49,010 nt of DNA from Bacteroidota bacterium (GTDB taxonomy: Bacteria > Bacteroidota > Bacteroidia > Cytophagales > Cyclobacteriaceae). A program made the position numbers and the translations under genes. The stretch is from assembly GCA_018266395.1 (NCBI GenBank), contig JAFEAM010000041.1, positions 40,609 through 89,618 on the forward strand, read 5' to 3'. This document shows, piece after piece, positions 1-8,814 of the stretch. Numbering within the stretch: position 1 is the first letter of the stretch; each line of letters begins with the position of its first letter. Below the pieces are notes generated by a model. The model worked only from the letters and a program-made list of their open reading frames with translations. It was not told where the DNA came from and ran no database searches.

Positions 1-801
1 ACCATAGACAAGGGGCTGGATAAGGATACCCGCTATGAAGCGAGGTTCATGCTGAGGGGAACGCCCATCGGCTTTCATTATGGCTATGATCGCCCGGGCT
101 TCGGGTGGGTCATCTCCCCAAGTTATCTGTCCATCGGACAGAAGTACACGATCAAGAATACCACCGGCGGCGACGTAGGCACAAGGGATATCAGCATGAA
201 TTATTTCAGCCTGCCCATAGCCCTGAAGTTTCATGTCAACGACCTTGCCTTTTTCCGCTTCAGTCTGGTTGCTGCCGCCGATTTCTGCTTTCTCCTCGAC
301 GGGAAAGAGACACAAACCTGGGAGGCTTCCAAACTACGGTATCCTGCCGGTGTATCGGTGCCCACAGATCCAGGATACACTATCGCTTACGACGGCGTGT
401 TCGTGCCCGCCATCAACAAACAAGTCTATGTTACAAAAGACAAATACAATGCGTTTCAGATTTTCGGCGGTATTGGTACGCGGATGGATCTTGACTTCAA
501 TGAGGACTGGAGCGTCATGTTCGATGGACGGGCCAACTTCGCTTTGTTTGACTCAAGAAGCAGTTCTTACCTGAGTCAGCTCGAAAACCCTTCAGGCCCC
601 GCCGACATCAATGGCAAGCCAGGGGCACCCGACCTGCCAGGACAAAGAAGAGATATTTTCCTGTCGTTTACTCTTGGCATCTCCCGGACCATTCAAACCA
701 AGCCTCAGTTCAAGTCAAGGCAATCGGCTCCCATTCCGAAGATGTCGGTGCCCAAGCAGGACCATTCCAAGGTGATGAATACAAAGAGGAAGAAGAAGTA
801 G
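1..801 (+). CDS. outer-membrane beta-barrel protein, 5'-truncated by window edge
   Basis: The reading frame is open from base 1, so the start lies outside the window; at least 266 residues are present. The visible part has alternating aromatic/polar segments of the kind found in outer-membrane barrels (for example MNYFSLPIALKFHV, then FGGIGTRMDLDFNEDWSVMF), resembling the porin-like 'outer membrane beta-barrel' proteins of Bacteroidota. After a last strand-like segment (IFLSFTLGISRTI) there is a basic tail of about 35 residues ending in KRKKK, which is unusual because barrels normally end in an aromatic residue. Function unknown. The following 208 bases hold no gene I can support. Confidence 0.6.
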   Translation, partial: TIDKGLDKDTRYEARFMLRGTPIGFHYGYDRPGFGWVISPSYLSIGQKYTIKNTTGGDVGTRDISMNYFSLPIALKFHVNDLAFFRFSLVAAADFCFLLDGKETQTWEASKLRYPAGVSVPTDPGYTIAYDGVFVPAINKQVYVTKDKYNAFQIFGGIGTRMDLDFNEDWSVMFDGRANFALFDSRSSSYLSQLENPSGPADINGKPGAPDLPGQRRDIFLSFTLGISRTIQTKPQFKSRQSAPIPKMSVPKQDHSKVMNTKRKKK

Positions 802-1009
802 ACTTCCCGGTATTACCATTACGCAATTCTCGCAGTCCTCGTCCTCCTTTTATTTTATTGTCAAATCAGGAAACACCTTGCAGGAAAAAATACATTTTTG
901 TCCGATTACCAACCAACCCATCGCGGTATTCTGACGTGATGGGACGAAACGAGTCGTTTCAGCCCGACTGACTACGACTCCTAATACAGAAATAACGACA
1001 GTTAAGAAA

Positions 1010-1426
1010 ATGACCAGAAAAGAATTTATTGAAAGAGTCGGACTTGGTGCATCCGCTTTACTGCTTCCCGCCTGCCTGGGAGGACTTTCCTCATGCTCTG
1101 GCGTCAATGCCTTTCCCGCTGCTCCGACAAATGTGGATTTTACCCTTGACGTATCAACCGGGGCACTTGCGACCAAGGGTGGCTATTTGATCAATGCCGG
1201 GGTGATTGTCGCCAGAACTTTGGCCAACCAATTCATAGCCGTTTCGGCCGCCTGCACGCATCAGGGCAGTACCGTAGAATTCATAGGTTCGGGAAGTTAC
1301 TTTTACTGTCCCCGACATGGTGCTACCTATAGCACTTCCGGCGCCGTAACCGGCGGTCCCGCTTCCCAGTCTCTTGCCAGTTACAAGACATCACTCAACG
1401 GAACGTCGCTGAGGGTCTTTTCTTAA
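1010..1426 (+). CDS. Rieske [2Fe-2S] protein, exported
   Basis: 138 residues. The N-terminus has a basic start and a hydrophobic stretch ending in Cys-containing sequence (ALLLPACLGGLSSC), so it is probably an exported lipoprotein-type protein. The single Rieske domain has both cluster-binding motifs: C82-T-H84 and C100-P-R-H103, followed by G-A-T-Y. This is the size of a stand-alone Rieske electron carrier, not an oxygenase subunit. It begins a tight same-strand set (spacings 11 and 12 nt) with a c-type cytochrome and a YceI protein, which suggests periplasmic electron transfer. The donor and acceptor are unknown. Confidence 0.85.
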   Translation: MTRKEFIERVGLGASALLLPACLGGLSSCSGVNAFPAAPTNVDFTLDVSTGALATKGGYLINAGVIVARTLANQFIAVSAACTHQGSTVEFIGSGSYFYCPRHGATYSTSGAVTGGPASQSLASYKTSLNGTSLRVFS

Positions 1427-1437
1427 GCCGGTGGTTT

Positions 1438-1947
1438 ATGAATAAAGGGATTTTCAGAAGGGTGCCAACCCTGATCCTCGTCTCAGCTCTATCAATTCTG
1501 TTATCAGAGTGTGTTGATGACAACCTTGAAAAATTGGCTAAGAAAAGCAGTTCGGGCGCAACAACCAGCAACTCCTCTTCAACTTCATCATCTTCAGCCA
1601 CAGCCACAGCAACAGCCACCGGCTCCGCAACATCCGGCCAGTCAGGATCTACTACGGGCTCCGGTACAGCAACCGGTTCAGGCAGCGGTTCTGCGTCCGG
1701 TTCTTCGACAACAGTGTCCTTTGTGAAGGATGTGCAACCCATCCTGTCTAAATACAAATGTGCCAACTGCCATGGAACCTTTTACTCCAATTATTCCGGA
1801 GCACACTCGCTCGCAGTAACAGGACTGCTCTACGGCACCATGAGCAGGGCCGCTGGCTACCGCCCCATGCCTCCAGGACAAATTGTGTCTACCGCAGAAT
1901 TGGCGATTATTAAGAAGTGGGTTGATGAAGGTGCGCCGAATAACTAA
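1438..1947 (+). CDS. c-type cytochrome lipoprotein with low-complexity linker
   Basis: 169 residues. The signal peptide ends in a lipobox-like SILLSEC, so the mature protein is probably lipid-anchored. A Ser/Thr/Ala/Gly-rich linker covers about residues 37-93 and looks like a flexible tether. The C-terminal domain has one haem-c site, C108-A-N-C111-H112, inside a VQPILSKYKCANCH context typical of small cytochrome domains that Bacteroidota attach to other modules. A candidate axial Met lies in RPMPPG. It sits between the Rieske and YceI genes, so I infer a membrane-tethered periplasmic electron carrier. The repetitive linker DNA also creates long spurious antisense frames. Confidence 0.8.
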   Translation: MNKGIFRRVPTLILVSALSILLSECVDDNLEKLAKKSSSGATTSNSSSTSSSSATATATATGSATSGQSGSTTGSGTATGSGSGSASGSSTTVSFVKDVQPILSKYKCANCHGTFYSNYSGAHSLAVTGLLYGTMSRAAGYRPMPPGQIVSTAELAIIKKWVDEGAPNN

Positions 1948-1959
1948 TTTGAAAATACC

Positions 1960-2511
1960 ATGAAATACATTTTGCTGGTCACTTCGATGCTGACGGTATT
2001 GTCAGTGCGTGCCCAACCCGTCTACATGTCAAAGTCCGGGACCATCTCCTTTTTCGCAGGAACGGCAGTGGAAGACATTGACGCCACTAATGAGAAAGCA
2101 CTGAGCTTCTTCAATACCGAAACCGGGGAAGTAGTGATCTCCATTCCGAACAAGGAATTTCACTTCCGCAGGTCGCTCATGGAAGAACACTTCAATGAGA
2201 ACTATATGGAAACCGGAAAATACCCCAAGAGTGAATTCAAGGGAAAGGTCAATGACATCAAGTCAATCAACTTCGCCGGTGCCGGACCGTTTCAGCTATC
2301 TGTTACAGGACAGCTGAATATCCACGGTGTGAGCAAGGAACGAACTATTGATGTGACCCTGCGCAAAGACGGGAATCGTTTCATTTCGGAGGCCAAATTC
2401 AAAGTCCTGCTGGAAGATCACAAGATTGACCGGCCAAAAATCCTGTGGGAGAAGATCGCTGAAAGTGTAGAAGTAAACACAAACCTTGTCTATGAACCTT
2501 ACAAGAAATAA
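1960..2511 (+). CDS. YceI-family periplasmic protein
   Basis: 183 residues with a signal peptide ending near VRAQP. The body matches the YceI lipocalin-like fold: alternating strands, the MEEHFNENYMETGKYPKSEF segment with its conserved Tyr-Pro/F pattern, then GQLNIHGVSKERTIDVTL, the family's L-x-x-H-G-V hallmark. YceI proteins bind isoprenoid or quinone-like ligands in the periplasm; the ligand here cannot be told. It starts 12 nt after the cytochrome gene, and its 3' end overlaps the next gene by 20 nt, so translation is probably coupled. Confidence 0.85.
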   Translation: MKYILLVTSMLTVLSVRAQPVYMSKSGTISFFAGTAVEDIDATNEKALSFFNTETGEVVISIPNKEFHFRRSLMEEHFNENYMETGKYPKSEFKGKVNDIKSINFAGAGPFQLSVTGQLNIHGVSKERTIDVTLRKDGNRFISEAKFKVLLEDHKIDRPKILWEKIAESVEVNTNLVYEPYKK

Positions 2512-3409
2512 AACATTTGGCATCCTGGCATTCACGCTTTGCCTTACACAGCTCTACGGGCAGGATCTGGATGCCCTCCTGAAACAAGAGGAAGGCAAGG
2601 AGACGGAATATGCCACAGCTACATTCAAGGGAACACGCCTCCTCAACGGCCAGTCAATTGAAGCCCCCGGCAAGGGAGTACTGCAGGTAATGTTCTCCCA
2701 TCGCTTCGGCACACTGGAAGATCCGCTCTACACCTTCTTCGGCATGACACAGGCCTCCATCAGGTTTGGATTTGATTATGGCATCAGCAACAAACTTTCT
2801 GTCGGCATTGGCCGAAGCAGCGGACTGGGTGGCACTACTCCGCCGCCCACATATGACTTCTCGGCGAAGTACAGATTACTGACTCAATCTTCCGGGGCAG
2901 TGAACATGCCGGTGAGCGTGGCGGTTTTCGGATCTACCGCTATCAACACGGTCCACTGGCCAGCAGATGGAATTGAAAGAAGTACCGCCGACCGTTTTAC
3001 CTACACCGGACAGGTACTGGTAGCCAGAAAGTTCAGCGAAGGGTTCTCCCTGCAATTGATGCCCACCTATATCCACCGCAACCTTACCGATGCAGCAGAT
3101 CAGTCCAACAACCTGTTTGCCATTGGATTTGGAGGTCGCATCAAACTGTCAAAACGGACTACGTTTAATTTTGAATACTATCTCAACCGAGCCAACAGCC
3201 TCGGCGCCGGATACTATGATCCGGTCGCAATAGGCTTTGATATAGAGACTGGCGGCCACGTATTCCAGATCATGTTGACCAACTCCACCGGTCTCATTGA
3301 GCCGCAGTTTATCGGACAAACCAACACCAACTTCTGGGATGGTGCCAAGGGCATACGACTTGGATTCAATTTCAGCAGGGTGTTTACTGTGAAAGAGTAT
3401 AAGAAATGA
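2492..3409 (+). CDS. DUF5777-type outer-membrane beta-barrel protein
   Basis: 305 residues. I chose the ATG at 2492 because it opens a good signal peptide (MNLTRNKTFGILAFTLCL ... YGQ); an in-frame TTG lies 6 nt upstream. The rest is strand-rich, with the run of barrel segments and Asn/Gly turns seen in DUF5777 proteins of Bacteroidota (e.g. GVLQVMFSHRFG, IRFGFDYGISNKLSVGIG). It overlaps the YceI gene by 20 nt and is the last gene before a strong terminator. A DUF5777 barrel next to YceI, cytochrome c and Rieske genes suggests one envelope-spanning redox or transport unit; no substrate is known to me. Confidence 0.75.
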   Translation: MNLTRNKTFGILAFTLCLTQLYGQDLDALLKQEEGKETEYATATFKGTRLLNGQSIEAPGKGVLQVMFSHRFGTLEDPLYTFFGMTQASIRFGFDYGISNKLSVGIGRSSGLGGTTPPPTYDFSAKYRLLTQSSGAVNMPVSVAVFGSTAINTVHWPADGIERSTADRFTYTGQVLVARKFSEGFSLQLMPTYIHRNLTDAADQSNNLFAIGFGGRIKLSKRTTFNFEYYLNRANSLGAGYYDPVAIGFDIETGGHVFQIMLTNSTGLIEPQFIGQTNTNFWDGAKGIRLGFNFSRVFTVKEYKK

Positions 3410-3430
3410 TTGAAAGAGTCCTGATAATTC

Positions 3431-3456
3431 AAAGGGGGCCTTGAACGCCCCCTTTT
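3431..3456. terminator. bidirectional intrinsic terminator
   Basis: A hairpin of AAAGGGGGC (3431-3439) with GCCCCCTTT (3447-3455) is followed by a T-rich run on the plus strand, with A-rich sequence ahead of it. It lies between the converging 3' ends of the DUF5777 gene and the OmpA-family gene, so it can serve both strands. Confidence 0.85.
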
Positions 3457-3477
3457 GTTTTACGTCCATAACGACCG

Positions 3478-4545
3478 CTAACTCACCTTGACAAATTCAA
3501 CCCTCCTGTTCCTGGCTTTGTTTACCGCCGTATCATTGGGAGCCACTGGTTCTGCCTTCCCTTTACCGTCTGATGTGAGCCTGGTCGCATCAATCTTGTA
3601 ATTCCTGATCAATTCCTCCATAACGGCATTGGCCCTTTTCTTTGAGAGATCAAGGTTGAATGCATCAGCACCGTCGCTGTCGGTATAGCCCACTATTTTG
3701 ATCTTCAGCGCCGGGTTGTCGGTCATGATCTGCGCCAATTCTTTTAAAGTGGTGGAGGACTCGGGTCGCAAGGTTGAAGAGTTCACATCAAATTGAATGC
3801 CATAGGAAATGAACTTTCCCTGACTCAGCAGTTTGGTACGCATGTCAGGCAACCCTGCAGCAATTCTAACTTTGCCCAGCAGAGGCGTGGCCTCGTCGCT
3901 GTTCTCCATTCTGAAAATGTTATAGGTGTAGCCGTCAATTAAACCCCTGGGAAGATCCAATACCTTATTCTGGTCCACATACATACGTATTCTTTGCTTC
4001 TGAATCCAAATAGCCATCTTGTACAACTGCCCGGGTTTGAACTGAAAACTGCTGGTTCCCTTATCCTTGTATCCCTCCGTTTTTTCCGAATAGTTAGTCC
4101 ATAGTAATTGGTCATACCCAATGGTAATGCGGATACCCGCCTTACCCGGTATAGCCCCGCCTTCATTGGGGTTGTCCGGGCTTCCGGATGTCACGTACAG
4201 ATCCAATCCATACATGAACTCAGATCTCACATTCAACAGGGGAACAAAATCAAACTCCACGGTGAAGTTATCTGTGAATTTGTCCTTTACTTCAGGAAAG
4301 AAGTACCCTGACTTCGTGAGCTGAAGCCACTGACCGGGGTACTTCGGATACGTTACCACCTCTCCGCTCCCTGAAGTATTCCATTCCAGCGGAAAATCAC
4401 CAACATTGGTTGAAGTAAAGTCATCATAATAGATAATCTGACCGCCCGGAATGAAATCAAACTTTGATGCAGTCTTATCCTCCTGGGATAAAGCACTGAA
4501 GCCAGCGAACAAGGCCAACAACAGCATCCATGCTTTCGTTTTCAT
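3478..4545 (-). CDS. OmpA-family envelope protein
   Basis: 355 residues. The signal peptide is MKTKAWMLLLALFAGFSALSQ. A middle region (about 30-235) looks like a concanavalin/LamG-type beta-sandwich (FTVEFDFVPLLN ... IAIWIQKQRIRMYVDQNKVLD). The C-terminal OmpA domain (about 245-355) has the peptidoglycan-binding pattern: GIQFDVNSSTLRPES, KIKIVGYTDSDG and LSKKRANAV, ending NKARNRRVEF. The sandwich-plus-OmpA layout is common in Bacteroidota and suggests an outer-membrane-associated protein anchored to peptidoglycan. It is a single gene converging on the DUF5777 gene. Confidence 0.85.
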   Translation of the reverse strand: MKTKAWMLLLALFAGFSALSQEDKTASKFDFIPGGQIIYYDDFTSTNVGDFPLEWNTSGSGEVVTYPKYPGQWLQLTKSGYFFPEVKDKFTDNFTVEFDFVPLLNVRSEFMYGLDLYVTSGSPDNPNEGGAIPGKAGIRITIGYDQLLWTNYSEKTEGYKDKGTSSFQFKPGQLYKMAIWIQKQRIRMYVDQNKVLDLPRGLIDGYTYNIFRMENSDEATPLLGKVRIAAGLPDMRTKLLSQGKFISYGIQFDVNSSTLRPESSTTLKELAQIMTDNPALKIKIVGYTDSDGADAFNLDLSKKRANAVMEELIRNYKIDATRLTSDGKGKAEPVAPNDTAVNKARNRRVEFVKVS

Positions 4546-4673
4546 ACTTGCTCTTTTGCTGCAAGTTAGGAAGGCCTATGTCTGCGGCATGTGATAATAA
4601 TCAACGCCTCACGACATTGCGATCATTGAAATCCCCTGGACCAGAAATGCCCTGCACCGACCGCTTGCAGAGG

Positions 4674-5321
4674 CTATAAGCTTATTTCTTCTGGCGGTAA
4701 GGTTCCGAACACCCGGTCCCACAGCAGAGTGGAAACCCCAAATGCCTTGGATTCAGGATACTTGTAATGATGAAGCACATGAAACTTCCAAAGCCGCTTC
4801 AGGGGACCATAAGCAGGTGTCTTGTAACGGTGTTCAGCATAATGCAGCGTAATATAAAGGACATATCCGAATAAGAACCCCGGGAAAAATCCCATGGCAT
4901 ATACGCGCATGATGAGCCAAAAGATCAGGTAGAACAATGAAATAAGGATCAGAGCAGGCACAGGAGGCATAGCCAGGCGGGTAGGATCCTTGGGGTATTG
5001 GTGATGGATCCCATGACCCAGGTGCTGAATCTTCAGCAGCCAGGGCTTGTCGGTCTTTACGTGGTACACATAGCGATGAACCCAGTATTCGGTGAAGGTC
5101 CATGTGAGCCACCCTGCAGTAAAAAGCAATACGTATGCCATCCATCCTACCCTGCCGACGGCAAACCAGGACACACTTATGACGATTATCATATGCATGG
5201 TCACCGGTACAGAAATATGGGTTCGGGTGAGCTTTTCCATCCAGCTGTTCCGGAACAGTTCATCTGTCCCTGAATTCCTTGGCATCAGATGTTCCGGTAT
5301 TCTTCCTGCTGTATTTTCCAT
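4674..5321 (-). CDS. fatty acid hydroxylase / sterol desaturase superfamily membrane protein
   Basis: 215 residues with about four hydrophobic segments. The di-iron histidine clusters of the superfamily are all visible: HRYVYH, HLGHGIHHQYP, HYAEHRY and HVLHHYKYP, followed by the FGVSTLLWDRVFGTLP signature. Spacing and size fit the FA2H-like branch that hydroxylates fatty acyl chains, so a 2-hydroxylase of sphingolipid or other membrane acyl groups is likely. That substrate is inference; carotenoid hydroxylases share the same box pattern. It stands alone, with a promoter element 20 nt upstream of the start. Confidence 0.85.
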   Translation of the reverse strand: MENTAGRIPEHLMPRNSGTDELFRNSWMEKLTRTHISVPVTMHMIIVISVSWFAVGRVGWMAYVLLFTAGWLTWTFTEYWVHRYVYHVKTDKPWLLKIQHLGHGIHHQYPKDPTRLAMPPVPALILISLFYLIFWLIMRVYAMGFFPGFLFGYVLYITLHYAEHRYKTPAYGPLKRLWKFHVLHHYKYPESKAFGVSTLLWDRVFGTLPPEEISL

Positions 5322-5341
5322 TGAACAAATACCTTTTTGCG

Positions 5342-5349
5342 CAAAGATA
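5342..5349 (-). promoter_or_regulatory. -7 promoter element (TATCTTTG)
   Basis: Read on the minus strand this is TATCTTTG, an exact match to the Bacteroidota -7 consensus TAnnTTTG, 20 nt before the fatty-acid-hydroxylase start. I see no clear TTG box at the expected distance. Confidence 0.5.
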
Positions 5350-5426
5350 ACAGATTTGATAAATAAGGATTCATTAGTCCTCTATTAATGGCACCCGTTT
5401 TGAATACTACGACCCGACCGGCCTGC

Positions 5427-5457
5427 TTTTGCAATTCGGTACATTCTGTTTAATTTG
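5427..5457 (+). promoter_or_regulatory. putative promoter for the ligand-gated channel gene
   Basis: TTTTG at 5427-5431 is followed 19 nt later by TAATTTG (5451-5457), one base shorter than the TAnnTTTG consensus. The start codon is 34 nt downstream. Confidence 0.35.
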
Positions 5458-5491
5458 TAAGACCACCTCTCCCCCAATAATCCCTCTTCAC

Positions 5492-6466
5492 ATGAAAAGA
5501 ATAATGATCATGGCTCTGGCCATGGTGGCCCTTTGCCTTTCTTCATATGCAGCGATCCAGACTCCCGCCGACACGGTCAAAGTGGGCGTCTATGTAATCA
5601 GCGTGCACGATATCGACTTCCACGACAAGGAATATACCATCCGGTTCTGGCTCTGGTTCGTTTACAAACCCCAGGTACCCAATCCGGATGATCCCATTCG
5701 GTTCAACTTTGAGGATCAGATCGACATCCCCAACGCCAAAGAAATTGAGATTTCAGAATCCATTGCCGACACGGTAAGGGGCAAAGTCTGGGTGCAGCTC
5801 AAACTGCGCTGTGTGATGAAGGAAAACTGGAGAGTCGAGAACTTCCCCTTCGACGAGCAGAAACTCAGGGTGGTGGTGGAAAATACGATATTCGACCAAA
5901 GCAGGCTGATCTTTGTGGCCGATAAAGATGACAGCAAGTTCGACAACGTAGAGTCGCTGGATAACTGGACAGTCGATAAATTCGAAGTGACCACCAACGT
6001 GAGTCTCTACAGTACAGGCTTCGGCGACCCGCAACCGGACCGGCGAGCGAGCATTTACTCTACTTTTATCTTTGGCATGGACATCAAGCGGGAAGCAGCG
6101 GGCCTGTTCGCCAAGATCTTTATCGGGATGTACATCGCCTTCCTGATCTCCGGACTTAGTTTTTTATCCGATCCTAGCGAACTCGAGCCACGCTTTGGAT
6201 TACCGGTGGGCGGACTGTTTGCCGCAGTGGGTAACAAGTATATCATAGACTCCCTCCTGCCAGAGTCTTCCAGTTTCAGCCTGGTGGACACCCTTCACAC
6301 CCTGACTTTCTTCGGGATCTTTTGTATCCTCGCAGTTTCTGCCATCGCCCTGAAATTGGACAACTTCGGCAAGAAGGACAAAGCCAAAAAGATCAACATG
6401 ATCGGCGCCATCCTCGTAGTGGCCTTCTACATTCTTGCTAACCTCTACTTTGTTATAAGGGCGTGA
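5492..6466 (+). CDS. pentameric ligand-gated ion channel (Cys-loop receptor superfamily) homologue
   Basis: 324 residues from the ATG at 5492, which opens a clear signal peptide (MALAMVALCLSSYAA). The first 200 residues form a beta-rich extracellular domain with family landmarks: YTIRFWLWFVYKP, then WRVENFPFDEQKLRVVVEN, the equivalent of the 'FPFDxQ' part of the Cys loop. The Cys-loop cysteines are absent, as in other prokaryotic members. Four membrane helices follow: M1 about 210-230, M2 about 238-262 ending in LLP, M3 (FSLVDTLHTLTFFGIFCIL) and M4 at the C-terminus. The M2-LLP-M3 layout resembles ELIC/GLIC. Ligand and ion selectivity cannot be read from sequence. It is a single gene converging on a dipeptidase gene. 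Confidence 0.75.
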   Translation: MKRIMIMALAMVALCLSSYAAIQTPADTVKVGVYVISVHDIDFHDKEYTIRFWLWFVYKPQVPNPDDPIRFNFEDQIDIPNAKEIEISESIADTVRGKVWVQLKLRCVMKENWRVENFPFDEQKLRVVVENTIFDQSRLIFVADKDDSKFDNVESLDNWTVDKFEVTTNVSLYSTGFGDPQPDRRASIYSTFIFGMDIKREAAGLFAKIFIGMYIAFLISGLSFLSDPSELEPRFGLPVGGLFAAVGNKYIIDSLLPESSSFSLVDTLHTLTFFGIFCILAVSAIALKLDNFGKKDKAKKINMIGAILVVAFYILANLYFVIRA

Positions 6467-6494
6467 GACCTGTGGATCGTCAGAATTTCAAAGA

Positions 6495-7736
6495 TTAGCT
6501 CTTCACCCCTGCAACCTCTTCGACTTTCTTCCATACGCGGAGGAAATTGCCGGAGCAAAGCTTCTGGATGTCCTCTTCTGTATGTCCTCGCTTCAGGAGT
6601 TCATAGATCAGGTTGGGATATTGCGACACATCCTTAAGCCCTTCAGGCAGGTTGTCTGCTCCTCCTACCCCGTCAAAGTCGGAGCCAAAGCCGACATGGT
6701 CAATCCCTGCCAGTGCAATGGCATGCTCTACGTGATCCGCTACCAGTTTGACATCAACCGCCGGTGCGGGATGGGATGCTCTGAACCCGCTGACCAGTTG
6801 TTTGGCAGCAGGATCCGACTCTTTAATATTATTTGCTTTCAACAATGAATCAATCCGCTTGGAATAATTGCGGGTGTTTTCATCCAGGAAAGAGTTGTAG
6901 AAGTTGATCAGCATGACGCCGCCATTTTTCCCCAGTGCACTGATCATATCGTCGGTCATATCGCGCATGGCTGTGGGGGCGAAATGCCTGCACGAAGAGT
7001 GCGACGCGATGCAGGGCGCCTTGGTCAGTTTCATTACCTGGTAGAAGGTGCTGTCATCCACATGCGAAATATCCACCATGATGCCCACCTTATTCATTTC
7101 CTCCACCACCAGCCTGCCGAACGGACTTAATCCGCCCCATGTACGTGTTGTATCTCCGGAAGAGTCACAGATCTGGTTATCCTGGGTGTGGGTGAGCGTA
7201 ATGTATCGGATGCCGCGGTCGTGGAAGTATTTTACATTGACCAGGTCATTGCCAATAGGTGCACCATTCTCCATTCCCATCGGCAGGCTGATTTTGCCAG
7301 CCTTGAAATTGGCTTCCACGTCATTAGCCATAGGCGCAAGCGCGAACTTATCCGGAAGGTGGGCAGCAATCTGTTCCACAAGGTTGATCATCGAGTCGGC
7401 GCGATCCTTACCAAAGTCTTTATGCGTCTGGTATTCCTTAGCCACGTAAATCGACATGAAGGGTGCCGTAAGTCCGCCCTTCATGGCGCGTTCAAAATCA
7501 AACTCTCCTGAGTCCGTATGGATGAGCACATTGTAATTGCCTGTCGATACATTGAATTTGTTGTCCAGCAAACGTCCGGGCAGATCCACGTGACCGTCAG
7601 CGATGACATATTTATGTGCCAACTGATCGGCGAAGGCCTTGAGTTCGGTGTCATTCATCCGGTCAACAGGCTTGCGGTCGGAACATCCTGCCATGAGAAA
7701 TACGGCAACGATGATCAATGCGAATTTGAATTTCAT
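6495..7736 (-). CDS. membrane dipeptidase (peptidase family M19), lipoprotein
   Basis: 413 residues from the ATG at 7736; the preceding 16 codons are open but lie across the promoter. The start gives MKFKFALIIVAVFLMAGCSD, a textbook lipobox, so the enzyme is probably lipid-anchored in the periplasm or outer membrane. Binuclear-zinc motifs of renal-dipeptidase-type enzymes are present: DGHVDLPG (H-x-D), the MENGAPIG glutamate, IASHSSCRHF, and the late HVGFGSDFDGVGG. Family members hydrolyse dipeptides, including those with a D-residue. The gene stands alone behind its own promoter. Confidence 0.9.
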   Translation of the reverse strand: MKFKFALIIVAVFLMAGCSDRKPVDRMNDTELKAFADQLAHKYVIADGHVDLPGRLLDNKFNVSTGNYNVLIHTDSGEFDFERAMKGGLTAPFMSIYVAKEYQTHKDFGKDRADSMINLVEQIAAHLPDKFALAPMANDVEANFKAGKISLPMGMENGAPIGNDLVNVKYFHDRGIRYITLTHTQDNQICDSSGDTTRTWGGLSPFGRLVVEEMNKVGIMVDISHVDDSTFYQVMKLTKAPCIASHSSCRHFAPTAMRDMTDDMISALGKNGGVMLINFYNSFLDENTRNYSKRIDSLLKANNIKESDPAAKQLVSGFRASHPAPAVDVKLVADHVEHAIALAGIDHVGFGSDFDGVGGADNLPEGLKDVSQYPNLIYELLKRGHTEEDIQKLCSGNFLRVWKKVEEVAGVKS

Positions 7737-7755
7737 TTTGGGAAGGGTAAGGAAA

Positions 7756-7785
7756 CAAAGATATACAAGCGTAACAGGATTCAAA
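7756..7785 (-). promoter_or_regulatory. promoter of the dipeptidase gene
   Basis: On the minus strand TTTG (7785-7782) is followed 18 nt later by TATCTTTG (7763-7756), an exact TAnnTTTG match. The chosen start codon is 20 nt downstream, which supports starting at 7736 instead of further upstream. Confidence 0.65.
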
Positions 7786-7830
7786 GTGGCAGTAGAATCC
7801 GGCGGGTATTGTCTTATATGGACGATTAGA

Positions 7831-8382
7831 TTACTTCACAGCCGATGTTCGCAGTTCAGTGTGGATGCTCCACCTTTGTCCTACGGGGTACTTTTTTGGC
7901 AAGGCCAGTTCCAGCCCGATGCCTTCCATTAGCACCCCTAGCAGGATGGCCCCGCTGCCAAACAAAGTAGTTGCTGTTCCGGTATAGGGATCTGAATTTC
8001 CCTGGGACGTGAAACTGGTTCCCAATACCACGGGTACGATTCCCGCAACCATAAAAGCCCCGCCTATTACTTCCATGGCCATAGGTTTCTTCTTTACCAC
8101 TTTGGTCACTGATGACAATTGTACAGTGTCGGGTTTCTGCGGCTTGCCGTTTTCTCCCTTGTCATGGGTAATAAGAAATCCTGATGATGAAATGCTTCCC
8201 AGCCTGCCGACCAGCCTGCCGTGGTCCTTCACTTTAATCTTCACCCTGGTGCCCTCCAGCAATACCACAGCTTTCTTGCTATTGAGTGACTGGATCACCA
8301 GTACCCATTCCTCTGAAGTGGGTTGCCCTGTAACAAACAGAGGAAACGCCAGCACACACCATATAAGCCAACATCTGAACAT
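7831..8382 (-). CDS. hypothetical secreted/membrane protein
   Basis: 183 residues, not recognised. The signal peptide is MFRCWLIWCVLAFPLFVTG. A short beta-rich domain (about 40-95) reads VVLLEGTRVKIKVKDHGRLVGRLGSI and resembles an RNA/SH3-like small barrel often seen in envelope proteins. A hydrophobic stretch with Gly (AMEVIGGAFMVAGIVPVVLG) and a second one (TTLFGSGAILLGVLMEGIGL) follow, so two membrane helices are likely. It is separated from the dipeptidase gene by that gene's promoter. Coding character is convincing; function unknown. Confidence 0.65.
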   Translation of the reverse strand: MFRCWLIWCVLAFPLFVTGQPTSEEWVLVIQSLNSKKAVVLLEGTRVKIKVKDHGRLVGRLGSISSSGFLITHDKGENGKPQKPDTVQLSSVTKVVKKKPMAMEVIGGAFMVAGIVPVVLGTSFTSQGNSDPYTGTATTLFGSGAILLGVLMEGIGLELALPKKYPVGQRWSIHTELRTSAVK

Positions 8383-8474
8383 GGCTCATCTCCATCAATG
8401 CGAAGTTACGCACTGGCGGGATGAACTGGAATGACTACAGTCATGTGCTGCAAATTTGGATCGATTCGCACTTA

Positions 8475-8729
8475 TTATTGCTGTTGCGCATACAACAGCA
8501 CCCTGCCTCGCGAAATCAGTTGCCGGTAGGCCGCCTCTCCCAGGGAATCTCTAAACCTGCCTTTCAGCTCTGCAACTTCCTTTCCAAGTTCGACCCTTTT
8601 GTCCAACTGCCCTTCTCTGAGGTAATTCCAATTGGCCATCAGGAGTTCATCAAACATCCTTGTCTGACCATCATTGAGGTTTGAATAGAACAAGGCATTC
8701 AAATCCACAGTAACAATGGAGGTATTCAT
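8475..8729 (-). CDS. small hypothetical protein
   Basis: 84 residues, predicted to be largely helical and charged (EGQLDKRVELGKEVAELKGR), without a signal peptide or membrane segment. No family recognised. It has no close partner; downstream there is a 92-base gap to the next minus-strand gene, and upstream lies the tandem-repeat block. Composition looks like real coding sequence, but homologues would be needed to be sure. Confidence 0.5.
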   Translation of the reverse strand: MNTSIVTVDLNALFYSNLNDGQTRMFDELLMANWNYLREGQLDKRVELGKEVAELKGRFRDSLGEAAYRQLISRGRVLLYAQQQ

Positions 8730-8814
8730 GGCGTTTGGGTTTTGATGGCAGAATTTAGCTATGGTTGGGCGCCTTATGCAATTAAGATTGGGTTATATTT
8801 TTGTAAGAAGGGGT